Shown here: piece after piece, positions 1 through 8,069 of the stretch
How positions within the stretch are numbered: position 1 is the first letter of the stretch
Layout of the letters: each line of letters opens with the position of its first letter
Assembly: GCA_947491025.1 (NCBI GenBank)
Contig: CANLIC010000002.1
Span: forward strand, 1 to 64,000
Origin: Myxococcales bacterium
Lineage (GTDB): Bacteria; Myxococcota_A; UBA9042
DNA length: 64,000 nt
Direction: 5' to 3'
Position numbers and translations under genes: made by a program
Notes under the pieces: model-generated
What the model was told of the DNA's origin: nothing
The model's input: the letters and a program-made list of their open reading frames with translations, nothing else
Database searches by the model: none

Positions 1-85
1 CGTGGTGCGGGCGACAACGTGGTGCGGGCGACAACGTGGTGCGGGCGACAACGTGGTGCGGGCGACAACGTGGTGCGGGCGACAA
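1..85. repeat. 17-bp tandem repeat, 5 copies, open at left edge
   Basis: Five perfect head-to-tail copies of CGTGGTGCGGGCGACAA fill positions 1-85, and the array is cut by the window edge, so the true copy number is unknown. Copies are identical, which points to recent expansion or active homogenisation. The 17-bp period is not a multiple of three, so copy-number change would shift any reading frame through it. It lies downstream of the START-domain gene, which ends at 141. I see no gene that clearly uses it. Confidence 0.9.
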
Positions 86-140
86 CGTCGGCCGCGTTGG
101 GAGCGGCAGCAGCGACCCCGTCGGCGTCACCAGAGGCGGA

Positions 141-887
141 CTAAGGCGTCGGCGCCACGGCTGGCGGCGTCGGCGCTGCGGCCCGTGGCGCCGGCGGCGT
201 GTGCCAATCGGCGTACTCGGCTGCGGGCGTCACGGTCGGGCGTCGCGCAGCGGTGACCAGCCCGGTCAGCGTCTTCACAGGCCAATCCTTCTGGATCATG
301 TTGACGACCCAACCCGGCAGCATGCCCTTGGGATCGGTCTGAACCTCGACGACGAGACGCGTCTTCTCGGACCCAGGCAGCGCCTCGAAGCGGTAGTACG
401 TCTGGGCGACGAGGCCGCGGACGCAGCAGTCGTCCTCGCCTTTGTTGGGGTGGCTGACGGACTTGATGCGCGCGATGACTTGGCGGCGCCCAGCGTCTAC
501 CTCGGCCTTGGTGTAGAGCACATAGTCGCGATCGCTCACGGGAAAAGGCAGCCCGAATCGGATCCAGTAGGTGCGCTCCAGCTTGCTGCGCACCTCGAGC
601 TCCTGGTCGGCCGACCAGCGATCGACCCAGTGGCGACGCGACTTCGCATCGCCAAACGTGGCGAGCACTTTGGCGATATGGATGTCGGCGACCAGCTCCC
701 CGCGGAAGGCGAGCTTGTTGGTGCCGGGCACCTCCATGCGCCACACCTTCACGCCCTGCTTGGTACCGACCGACTCCCAGCCCGCGGCCGATGCGACGCC
801 GGGCGCCAGCAGCAGGCAAAGCGCCAACGCAAGGGCGCCGGTGCGAAGCGAGAGCTCCGAGTTGGAAGCGAAGAGGCTGGAGATCAT
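141..887 (-). CDS. exported START-domain lipid-binding-like protein
   Basis: 248 residues. The first ~35 residues form a signal peptide (hydrophobic ALALALCLLLAPGVASA, cleavage predicted after VASA). The rest looks like a START/SRPBCC helix-grip domain: opening GWESVGTKQGVKVWRMEVPG, a central DRDYVLYTKAE strand, and a C-terminal LPGWVVNMIQKDWP helix, all typical of StAR-related domains that hold a lipid or other hydrophobic ligand. A proline/alanine-rich tail of ~25 residues ends the protein. The ATG at 887 is preceded by GGAGC. A candidate promoter lies at 981-1009, so it is probably transcribed alone, separately from the kinase 457 bp upstream. Ligand unknown. Such exported START proteins are frequent in Myxococcota-like genomes; the role is inference from fold only. 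Confidence 0.85.
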   Translation of the reverse strand: MISSLFASNSELSLRTGALALALCLLLAPGVASAAGWESVGTKQGVKVWRMEVPGTNKLAFRGELVADIHIAKVLATFGDAKSRRHWVDRWSADQELEVRSKLERTYWIRFGLPFPVSDRDYVLYTKAEVDAGRRQVIARIKSVSHPNKGEDDCCVRGLVAQTYYRFEALPGSEKTRLVVEVQTDPKGMLPGWVVNMIQKDWPVKTLTGLVTAARRPTVTPAAEYADWHTPPAPRAAAPTPPAVAPTP

Positions 888-1344
888 GGGTGCTCCGGTC
901 GGTTGGCTTGGGACGTGCGGGTTCGAGCTGAGCGCCGCAACTTGCGACGGCGCATGGCACGTCGGGCCGCTGCGGGCTCAAGTGTAGAGTCGTGGCGAGG
1001 GCACGGCAAGGCGAAGCGAACGCGGGCATCGCCGATGCGCTTGCCACGTGCCCTGGGAGCAGGCCGCCGGCGACGGTACGGCAGCCAAGCGCCCGCAAGG
1101 ACAGGCTCATTTGCGAGGACACAAGCGCGGAGCGGTGCACCCATTCGCGCCTGATGTATCCGCCTGCGGCGGGTCAGATGGAAGGGGTGGTGGAGGCGCA
1201 ACCGAAGCGCTTTCCTCGCCTCGTGCGGGGGAGAGTCGGGCGCGTCGGGTTCTGGTACAACGAAGCGCCCATCATCGGTCACGCGCGGCTGCCGGGATCA
1301 CACCGAACAGCCGCACGGCAGCGTCGGGCGTGTGCCCACCGCGA
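888..1344. other. intergenic region, 457 bp
   Basis: No convincing gene. An open frame at 884-1282 on the minus strand is arginine/proline-rich with no family signature and is treated as a shadow. The region lies downstream of the kinase stop and upstream of the START-domain gene, and holds that gene's candidate promoter (981-1009). Confidence 0.6.
981..1009 (-). promoter_or_regulatory. candidate sigma-70-type promoter for START-domain gene
   Basis: On the minus strand TTGCCG (1004-1009) and TACACT (981-986) are separated by exactly 17 bp; each matches 4 of 6 consensus positions. The predicted transcript would have a leader of roughly 90 nt before the ATG at 887. Sequence-only prediction. 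Confidence 0.4.
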
Positions 1345-3645
1345 TCAGCGCTTGTCGGGCTTGGCCAGCGCGAGACTGCGGGGAAGGGGCGCCAAGGGCG
1401 CCTGCCGGCGCGCTTCGCGCGGCACCATGGGCCCGACAGCGCGGGGCACCAGCGGCGCCGTGGCGAGCCTGGAGGGCGGCTGGGCGGCCGCGGGCGCAGC
1501 CGCAACGGCCGGGCGGCGCGGCGAATTCGAAGCCGATGGGGCTGGCGCGGCCGGGGCTCGCGGTAGGAGCTTAGGGACCGCCCGCTCGGACGCTGGTTTG
1601 GGGCCGGAGGGCGCTTGGGCGGCCGGGGTCGGCGCCGCGGCGGTCGGCGCCGCCTTGGACTTGGCCATGGGCACGAGGCCCTCCGGCAGCGGCGCACTTC
1701 GCGGCAGGAACTGGTCGTTGCGCACCTTGCGCGGCGCCTGCGCGACGCTGGCCGGCCGCGTTGGCTTCGATGCCGCGCCGCCGCCACTGGCAAGGCGCGT
1801 CGTGCTGACCGATGGCCCAGCAGGCGTCGTCGGCGCGGCGCGCGCCCGGCCAGCGCCGACTGCGGCATTGCCTTCGTCAGCAGCCGCAGAGGCGGGCCAA
1901 GCGGAGGCGCGCGGCGTGTCAGCGAATCCAGCGCCAGCGGCCAACGCCTCGTTCGCCTCGTCGTCCCAGATCGCGGCAAAGACCGCGTCGCGGGCGGCCT
2001 CCATGGCGGCGCGGCGCACCTTGGGCAGCACCGGTCGCGCGTCCCAAAGCTCGAGCAGAACGCCGACGAAGAGGCCGGAGATGCAGCTCCAGGCCACAAA
2101 GGTCGCAAAGGCGTCGCTGCGCTCGCGCCACGCCGGCCACTGCGCTCCGTCGTCTGCGCCCTCGCGTGGCGCGGCACCAGGCGGCTTGGGCGTCGGAGCT
2201 GCCTTGCGCTCTGGGACCTCCTGGGCACCGGCGGCGCGAAGAGAGATGGCCTCCGCGCGCCGAGCGGCCTCGCCACCCCTGCCGCGGTCGCCGCGGTCGA
2301 GCTCTGCGTCGCTGCCAGCGCCGCGTCCGCCGGGTCGCTGGGAGCCGTCAGCGACGGCGGCATCGCGTCGCAAGCGGCTGTTGGCCCTACGCTCTTCGGC
2401 CTCGGCGATGCGAATGGGGTTGTTGGCGCTCAGACTGCCGCTCGGTCCGCCAGCCAGCTCGCGCGATCGCCGCCGCACACCGCTGACCTCGCCCAGCGCC
2501 TCCGCTGCGCCGCTGCGGCCCGCAGCGCCGGCGCCGACGAAAACGCCGGAGATCGGCCGCTGCGGCGTCAACAGCAACCCAGAAGGCAGCGCATCTTGCG
2601 GCTTGCGCGGCGTCGACAGGTCACGCGAGGCGAACAGCATCTGCGGCTTGGGCGCCGCGCCCGCATCGGCGGCGACGTCCAGCATCCGCATCAAGGTCCC
2701 GGGCTTGAAGCGCGAGGCCGCGGCGACGCGGGTCGACTCCAGCGCCTCCAGCATCGTGCGGGCGTCTGAGTAGCGGGCGTCGCGCTCGGGTTCGAGCGTG
2801 CGGGTGAGCCAGGCCAGCAGATCCTCGGGCAGCTTGCCGACCGCCGCCTCATCGAGCGCGATCTGACCCGAGGCGACGCGGGCTTGCAGCGCAGCGGTGC
2901 CGTCAGGGCCGAGCAGTGGCTTGCTGGTCAGCATCTCGTAGGCGACGACAGCGAGAGAGTAGAGGTCGGCGCGGGCGTCGACGCGGCCACCGCGCGCCTG
3001 CTCGGGCGACATGTAATGCAGCTTGCCCTTGACCGTCCCGGTTCGCGTGCGATCGCTGCGATGGTCACCGCGGGCGATGCCGAAATCGGCCAAGAGGACG
3101 CGCTCATCCGACGCAATGAGGATGTTGTGCGGGCTGACGTCGCGGTGGACGAGGCCCATCGACTTGCCGTTGCGGCCAGGCAAGGTGTGGACGTGGTCGA
3201 GCGCGGTCAGGACGGCGCGCAGCACGGCCACGGTCGCGGCGCGTGGCACGGGCTTGCGTGCGCCGAGGAACGACTCGAGCACTTTGGCGAGGTTGCGGCC
3301 GTCGATGCGGTCCATGACCAGGTAGTGCTCGCCGTTCTCCTCGCCTACGGTGTGTACGCGGACGATGTTCGGATGCTCCAGGAGCATCGCGACCCGCCCC
3401 TCGTCGCGGAACATACGAATAAATTCATCGTCATCGCCGAGGTGGGCGTGCAAGATCTTGATGGCCAGCGATCGGCCAGCCAAGGGGTCGTTGGCGTCGC
3501 GGCAGCGGGCGGCGTGCACGCTGGCCATGCCGCCCGCGGCGATGCGGTCGCCGACGAGAAAGCGGCCGATCGGGCGCTCCACGGCCGACGGCAAAGCGGC
3601 GCCTGCGCCGAACTCCGCTGCCGCCTGCGCCTGCCCGCCAGCCAT
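1345..3645 (-). CDS. membrane-anchored serine/threonine protein kinase (PknB type)
   Basis: 766 residues from the ATG at 3645, chosen because GGAGG sits 5 nt upstream; an earlier in-frame start would overlap the upstream peptidase gene. The Hanks-type kinase domain occupies about residues 25-310: glycine loop GDRIAAGGMASV, ATP lysine K63 (LAIKIL), catalytic loop HRDVSPHN with D169, DFG at D187, activation segment ending in YMSPEQARGG, so all catalytic residues are present. A linker follows, then one transmembrane helix at about 510-535 (FVAWSCISGLFVGVLLELW) and an extracytoplasmic tail of ~230 residues very rich in Ala and Pro with no recognisable sensor fold. This is the usual myxobacterial layout of a cytoplasmic kinase with an external tail. 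It lies 193 bp downstream of the aminopeptidase gene on the same strand. Substrates unknown. Confidence 0.93.
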   Translation of the reverse strand: MAGGQAQAAAEFGAGAALPSAVERPIGRFLVGDRIAAGGMASVHAARCRDANDPLAGRSLAIKILHAHLGDDDEFIRMFRDEGRVAMLLEHPNIVRVHTVGEENGEHYLVMDRIDGRNLAKVLESFLGARKPVPRAATVAVLRAVLTALDHVHTLPGRNGKSMGLVHRDVSPHNILIASDERVLLADFGIARGDHRSDRTRTGTVKGKLHYMSPEQARGGRVDARADLYSLAVVAYEMLTSKPLLGPDGTAALQARVASGQIALDEAAVGKLPEDLLAWLTRTLEPERDARYSDARTMLEALESTRVAAASRFKPGTLMRMLDVAADAGAAPKPQMLFASRDLSTPRKPQDALPSGLLLTPQRPISGVFVGAGAAGRSGAAEALGEVSGVRRRSRELAGGPSGSLSANNPIRIAEAEERRANSRLRRDAAVADGSQRPGGRGAGSDAELDRGDRGRGGEAARRAEAISLRAAGAQEVPERKAAPTPKPPGAAPREGADDGAQWPAWRERSDAFATFVAWSCISGLFVGVLLELWDARPVLPKVRRAAMEAARDAVFAAIWDDEANEALAAGAGFADTPRASAWPASAAADEGNAAVGAGRARAAPTTPAGPSVSTTRLASGGGAASKPTRPASVAQAPRKVRNDQFLPRSAPLPEGLVPMAKSKAAPTAAAPTPAAQAPSGPKPASERAVPKLLPRAPAAPAPSASNSPRRPAVAAAPAAAQPPSRLATAPLVPRAVGPMVPREARRQAPLAPLPRSLALAKPDKR

Positions 3646-3838
3646 TGCCGCCTCCACAAGCGCCCGCGCTGCGCCGGGATCCGTGCGCAGGGATACGCGC
3701 AGGGAGCCTTGCCGCAGGCTACCCGGGGAAGGCACGGACGCCAGTTTTCCACCGCCTCGGGGCGGCGCGCGTCGAGGCCGAGTGGCGAATCGCGCGCCAC
3801 GCCCCGAATCGCGATCGCAGGGGCGAGTGGGCGCGCGC

Positions 3839-5305
3839 CTAGCCGCGGAGGAAGCGGGGCGCCTCGGCGCACATGGCTTCGACATCGGCGATGGACTTCA
3901 CGCAGTCGACGGTCAGCACGTCGGGCGCGCCATCGGTGACCAGGACGTCGTCCTCGATGCGGACGCCGATGCCGCGCAGGGCCGCGGGCACGCGCTCGTC
4001 GTCGATGCCAAAGTAGAGGCCAGGCTCGACGGTGGTGACCATGCCGGGGGCCAGGACACGCGGCGCCCCGCCTTCCGCGTAGAGGCCGACGTCATGAACG
4101 TCCATGCCCAGCCAGTGGCCGGTGCGGTGCATGTACCAGGGCTTGTAGGCCTCCTGCGCCACCAGCTCCTCGACGGAACCCTGCAGAATCTTGAGGTCGC
4201 AGAGCCCCTGAACGAGCACATTCAGCGCCACCTCGTGGGCGGCGATGTAGGCGCGGCCGGCGCGTGTCACGTCGATGGCTGCCTCCTCGGCGGCCAGGAC
4301 AATGGCGTAGACGTCGCGCTGGGCCGGCGAGAAGCGGCCCGACACCGGAAAACAGCGCGTGATATCGGCGGTGTGGTAGCCGATCTCGGCGCCGGCATCG
4401 ATCAGGACCAGGTCACCGTCGCGGACGCGCATTCGGTTGGTGTTGTAGTGCAAGATCGTGGCGTTGTCGCCGCCAGCGACGATGGAGGGGTAGCCGTTGC
4501 GCGGCGAGCCACCGAGGCGGAACACCACCTCGAGCGCGGCCTGCAGCTCAAACTCCCACCGGCCGGGCGCGCAGAGGCGCATCGCCTCGTGGTGGCCCTC
4601 GGCGCTCAACTGGCCGGCCATCCGCAGCGCCGCAATCTCGGCCTCACCTTTGATCATGCGCACATCGGAGAGCAGCGCCCGCAGGTCCACCAGCCGATCC
4701 GGGCCGCGCTCCAGGCCGCGTGGCAACCGGCGATGGCGCTGGGCGGCGGCGACGACGCTGCGGTCGAGGGCGGCATCACGGCCAAGGGTGTGCCAGACGG
4801 TGTCGGTGCCGGCCAACAGGCCTGGCAACTGGCTGTCCAACTCGTTGATCTGCCAGGCGGCTCCGGCGCCGAGCCGCTGCACAGCGCCTTCGACGCCCAA
4901 GCGCCGGCCATGCCAGGTCTCGGCATCTGGGTCACGCGGCCGCAAGAAGAGCGCGAACTCGGGAATCTGGCCTGGACGCAGAACAGCGACCGCGTCGGGC
5001 TCGTCAAAACCTGTCAGGTAGTACAGGTCGCTGTCTTGCCGAAAGTCGTGATCGACGTCGCTGTTGCGGGCGGCGATACGGGCCGAAGGGACGATGATCG
5101 CGGCGCCTGGGCCCGCCAGGGTCAGCACGCGTTGCCGCCTCGCCGCGTACAGGCTGGCATCGGCGAAAGCGGTGGAAGGATCTTCGCTTCGCTCCCGCAG
5201 CAGTCGGGCGGTCGGCAAGGCGCTGGCCGAGGCGCGGCTGTGGGGGGCGGGCTGGGTACCGGTTGGGCTGGCGACGCGCGGATTCTGCGCACCAAGGGCG
5301 GTCAT
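3839..5305 (-). CDS. pepP: Xaa-Pro aminopeptidase (M24B metallopeptidase)
   Basis: 488 residues from the ATG at 5305 (AGGAG 7 nt upstream; the longer open frame upstream has non-coding composition). It removes the N-terminal residue from X-Pro peptides in the cytoplasm. The N-terminal creatinase-like domain contains DFRQDSDLYYLTGFDEPDAVAVL. The C-terminal pita-bread domain keeps all five dimetal ligands: D303 (LIDAG), D314 (HTADITR), H397 (RTGHWLGMDVHD), E427 (TVEPGLYF) and E451 (VRIEDDVLV), the order and spacing expected for PepP. Length is slightly above the usual ~440 because of an extended N-terminus. Downstream on the same strand is the Ser/Thr kinase; divergently upstream is a glutamine-amidotransferase-like gene. 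No sign of disruption. Confidence 0.95.
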   Translation of the reverse strand: MTALGAQNPRVASPTGTQPAPHSRASASALPTARLLRERSEDPSTAFADASLYAARRQRVLTLAGPGAAIIVPSARIAARNSDVDHDFRQDSDLYYLTGFDEPDAVAVLRPGQIPEFALFLRPRDPDAETWHGRRLGVEGAVQRLGAGAAWQINELDSQLPGLLAGTDTVWHTLGRDAALDRSVVAAAQRHRRLPRGLERGPDRLVDLRALLSDVRMIKGEAEIAALRMAGQLSAEGHHEAMRLCAPGRWEFELQAALEVVFRLGGSPRNGYPSIVAGGDNATILHYNTNRMRVRDGDLVLIDAGAEIGYHTADITRCFPVSGRFSPAQRDVYAIVLAAEEAAIDVTRAGRAYIAAHEVALNVLVQGLCDLKILQGSVEELVAQEAYKPWYMHRTGHWLGMDVHDVGLYAEGGAPRVLAPGMVTTVEPGLYFGIDDERVPAALRGIGVRIEDDVLVTDGAPDVLTVDCVKSIADVEAMCAEAPRFLRG

Positions 5306-5447
5306 GGCATGGCTCCTGCCCGAGCCGCGTAGCGGGCGGTCGGTCGTGGGCCAAGGTAGCGCCGTCGCGTGCCCGGGGCTAGCCTGCAGTCGCAACGCAG
5401 CAGACGTCGACGGGCGGCGGACGTGGGTGCAGGGGCGGGAGGGCGAC

Positions 5448-6347
5448 ATGGGCAAGGGCGGGCCGGCGGCGGTGGACGAGGCGGCGGAGCCTGCGATTCG
5501 AATCGGCGTCTTGCTCTGCGATGACGTGCCCGAGCCCGATCGCACCGCGCACGGCGATGCCCTGCAGCGCAGCGGCGGCCACGCCCAGGCGGTCGCCGAG
5601 GCGCTCGGATGGCGGGCGACGATCTCGGCTTTCGACGTCCGGGCCGGTGCGCTGCCGCCCTTCGACGCCTGCGATGTCTTTGTCACCACCGGCTCTGCGA
5701 CTTCCCCCGACAGCGATGAGCCCTGGGTCGTAGCGCTGCGCGAGTGGCTGCGCGACGGCCTGCAAGCCCACGACCTGCGTCTGTACGGCGTCTGCTTCGG
5801 TCACCAACTCGCCGCCCACGCCCTGGGCGCGCCGGTGGGCCGGGCCCCGCGCGGCTGGCAGGTCGGCGCGGTGGCGGTGCGGCAGCTCTTGCGCTTGCCC
5901 GTCGGCGGCGCCGACGGCGGTGACGATGGCGACTCCGACACCGCAATCGCGCACGCGAATCGCGGCGCCGCGGAGCCGTCCGCGCTGCGGGTGCTGCTGC
6001 AGAGCCACCAGGATGAGGTTCACGCCCTTCCGCCGGGCGCCCGCTGGTGGCTTCGCGACGATCACTCGCCCTACCAAGGGTTTGTCTGGCGCGGCGAACG
6101 GGGCGGCGCCGTGGTCGGCGTCCAGGGCCACCCGGAGTTCGTCTGTGCCCAGGTTCGCGATCTCTACCACCGTCGGCGGCCTGTGCTCGGCGACCGCCTA
6201 TGCGATGACGCCATCGCGAGCGCAGAGCTGCCACACGACGGCTTGCGCGTGAGCGCGGAGGCGCTGTCGTGGCTGGCGGCGGGGCGGCTGCGCCGTGGCG
6301 ATGCGGCAGCAGACGACGGTGCGGGCAAGGTCAACGCGGACGACTGA
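5448..6347 (+). CDS. class I glutamine amidotransferase-like protein
   Basis: 299 residues from the ATG at 5448, preceded by GGGAGGG. It has the GATase1 triad: nucleophile C116 in YGVCFGHQLAAHALG, and H228/E230 in GVQGHPEFV. The VFVTTGS strand before it and the GRAPRGWQVG segment after the nucleophile match the stand-alone GMP-synthase-like amidotransferases that act as gamma-glutamyl hydrolases or unknown amidases. It has no synthase domain and no biosynthetic partner next to it, so the substrate cannot be read from context. A glycine/aspartate-rich insertion (about residues 150-180) is unusual. A 282-bp gap separates it from the next gene. Confidence 0.85.
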   Translation: MGKGGPAAVDEAAEPAIRIGVLLCDDVPEPDRTAHGDALQRSGGHAQAVAEALGWRATISAFDVRAGALPPFDACDVFVTTGSATSPDSDEPWVVALREWLRDGLQAHDLRLYGVCFGHQLAAHALGAPVGRAPRGWQVGAVAVRQLLRLPVGGADGGDDGDSDTAIAHANRGAAEPSALRVLLQSHQDEVHALPPGARWWLRDDHSPYQGFVWRGERGGAVVGVQGHPEFVCAQVRDLYHRRRPVLGDRLCDDAIASAELPHDGLRVSAEALSWLAAGRLRRGDAAADDGAGKVNADD

Positions 6348-6629
6348 CGACGCGCAGGCCCATCCATGAGCGCACGCGCGGACATGGCCGACCTGAGACG
6401 CCGCGGAGAAGTCGGCCGTTGGGGTGCGCCTCGCCTGTACCCTGCCGCCCGCCAGCGACGCCGCCGATGTCGAATGCGCCATGCCTTTTCGCCGTTGACC
6501 TGATGGCGTGGGCGCGCCATTCTCCCCGGCCCGTTGGGCGCAGGGGTTCGTCGGCTCGACCGATGCGCCAAGGGGATAGGATCGCACGCCGCAAGTCGCA
6601 TGCGATCGCACGGTTCGGAGGATCGCGTG

Positions 6630-8006
6630 ATGGGCAGGATTGCGGTGATGAATTCGACGTGGCGCTTGACGTCCGTGCGGTCGGCAGCGGCTGCCGCAGT
6701 GTGTTCCGCGCCATGGTTCGCAGCCCTCCTGGCCATGGGCGCGCTGTCGGGCTGCGGCGGCGCTGATCTCATGCGCGCCGAGGGTGCCAAGAAGTATCGG
6801 CCACTGCCGCTTGGCGCTGTCGTGCGCGCCGCGGCCACGGTGGAAGAGCTGCCCCAGCCGGTCGAGGTCATCGGGACGCTCAACCTCAAAGTCCCGTCCA
6901 ACAGCGCGACGCCGGAGCGCGGTCCGGCGACCGAGCAGCTGCTGCGGGTCGCGTCGGGCCATGGCTGCGACGCCGTGGTCGGGGCAGAGGCGACAACGGC
7001 TGAGAAGATCTCCAAAAAGAAGGTGCGCGAGCTCGGCCCGGACGGAAACCCCTTGTTTCGCGAAGAGGAGAAGAAGTCGTTCGAGCACCTGTGGACCGCC
7101 AAGTGCGTCCGCACCGCAGAGGCACCGGCTGAAGTCAGCCCGGGCGCCAAGGGGACCGGCACCGCGACCGCAGCGGCGCCCCCCGCCGACGCCGAAGGCG
7201 GCAAGGAGACCGCTGCCGAGGCCAAGAAGCGCAAGGCCGCAGAGCGCCGGGCCGCAGAGCGCAAGGCCGATCAGGCCGCGGCAGAGCGCAAAGCCGCCGA
7301 GCGCAAGGCAGCGGCGGAGCAGCGCGCCGCCGACGCAGCCGCTGAAGAGCAACGCCGGGCCGCCGGCCAAGATCAGCGCGGCAGCGAGGGCGCTGAAGGC
7401 GGGGGCACCGCGACCAAGCCCGCCGAAGAGAAGCCCGCCGAGACCAAGGCCGCTGAGGGTGGGGTCATCGCGGCGCCGCCGACCAGCGCCGAGGAGACGG
7501 CCGTCGCCTCGGAGGTTGCCCGCGCTTTCCTGAGCTACTCGCGGGCCTTCGCCGCCGGCGACCACGCCACCATCTGCAAGATGCTCGACAGCGAGCGCGT
7601 CTACTTTGACGTGCGCGTCGACTCGCCCGCGTGGGAGTACAAGGCCGATCTGAACGGCGAGGCCGGCTGCCAGTCGCTGACCGGCGGCGAGCTCGCCCGT
7701 TACTTGCGCGATCTGGGCCCGGCTGAGGTCCACGCCGAGATGTCTACGCTGATCCCCACCCTGTTCGGCATCCACCGCGGCGCCTTCCTCAAGCTCGATG
7801 AGGCGCAAGAGACGAGCTACCGCGAGAAGATGGCGGCGATCCGGGCCGGCAAGCCGGCGCTGGCTTGCCAGATGTACACGGTCCACGCGGCGGGCGACCT
7901 CTACAAGATCACGCTCGATTGCCGTGGCGTGAAGTCCTATCGCCTGTTGCTGCGCCGCGCAGCGGCCGATGATTTCAAGCTGATGGCCCTGACCCACGCC
8001 AGGTAG
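6630..8006 (+). CDS. lipoprotein with Ala/Lys/Glu-rich coiled-coil linker
   Basis: 458 residues from the ATG at 6630 (GGAGG 8 nt upstream). A lipobox (ALSGC, Cys about residue 36) marks it as lipid-anchored. Residues ~40-165 form a small compact domain that I do not recognise. Residues ~185-300 are a charged helix of KAAERKAAERR-type heptads, resembling the TolA/periplasm-spanning linkers. The last ~150 residues (AFLSYSRAFAAGDHATICKML...) resemble NTF2/SnoaL-like small domains seen in other bacterial lipoproteins. The layout suggests a periplasmic spacer holding a globular domain away from the membrane; function unknown. It is followed 63 bp later by the SppA-like gene on the same strand and may be co-transcribed with it. 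Confidence 0.8.
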   Translation: MGRIAVMNSTWRLTSVRSAAAAAVCSAPWFAALLAMGALSGCGGADLMRAEGAKKYRPLPLGAVVRAAATVEELPQPVEVIGTLNLKVPSNSATPERGPATEQLLRVASGHGCDAVVGAEATTAEKISKKKVRELGPDGNPLFREEEKKSFEHLWTAKCVRTAEAPAEVSPGAKGTGTATAAAPPADAEGGKETAAEAKKRKAAERRAAERKADQAAAERKAAERKAAAEQRAADAAAEEQRRAAGQDQRGSEGAEGGGTATKPAEEKPAETKAAEGGVIAAPPTSAEETAVASEVARAFLSYSRAFAAGDHATICKMLDSERVYFDVRVDSPAWEYKADLNGEAGCQSLTGGELARYLRDLGPAEVHAEMSTLIPTLFGIHRGAFLKLDEAQETSYREKMAAIRAGKPALACQMYTVHAAGDLYKITLDCRGVKSYRLLLRRAAADDFKLMALTHAR

Positions 8007-8069
8007 CCGCGGAGGCGGGCCTGTCGGCGCCGGTGCAGCCGCGCCGTGTCCAGCCTGAGGAGCCCGACC

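Noticed and set aside
884-1282. Minus-strand 132-codon frame between kinase and START gene
   Set aside because: Arg/Pro-rich, no RBS or family signature, and it overlaps the start of the START-domain gene and its candidate promoter.
992-2773. Long plus-strand open frame opposite the kinase gene
   Set aside because: Ala/Arg/Ser-rich composition without motifs; it mirrors the GC-biased third positions of the minus-strand kinase, whose catalytic residues are intact.
6580-6612. Direct repeat GATCGCACG and palindrome TGCGATCGCA as an operator for the lipoprotein gene
   Set aside because: Short GC-rich words that occur by chance in this composition; no promoter elements at fitting positions.
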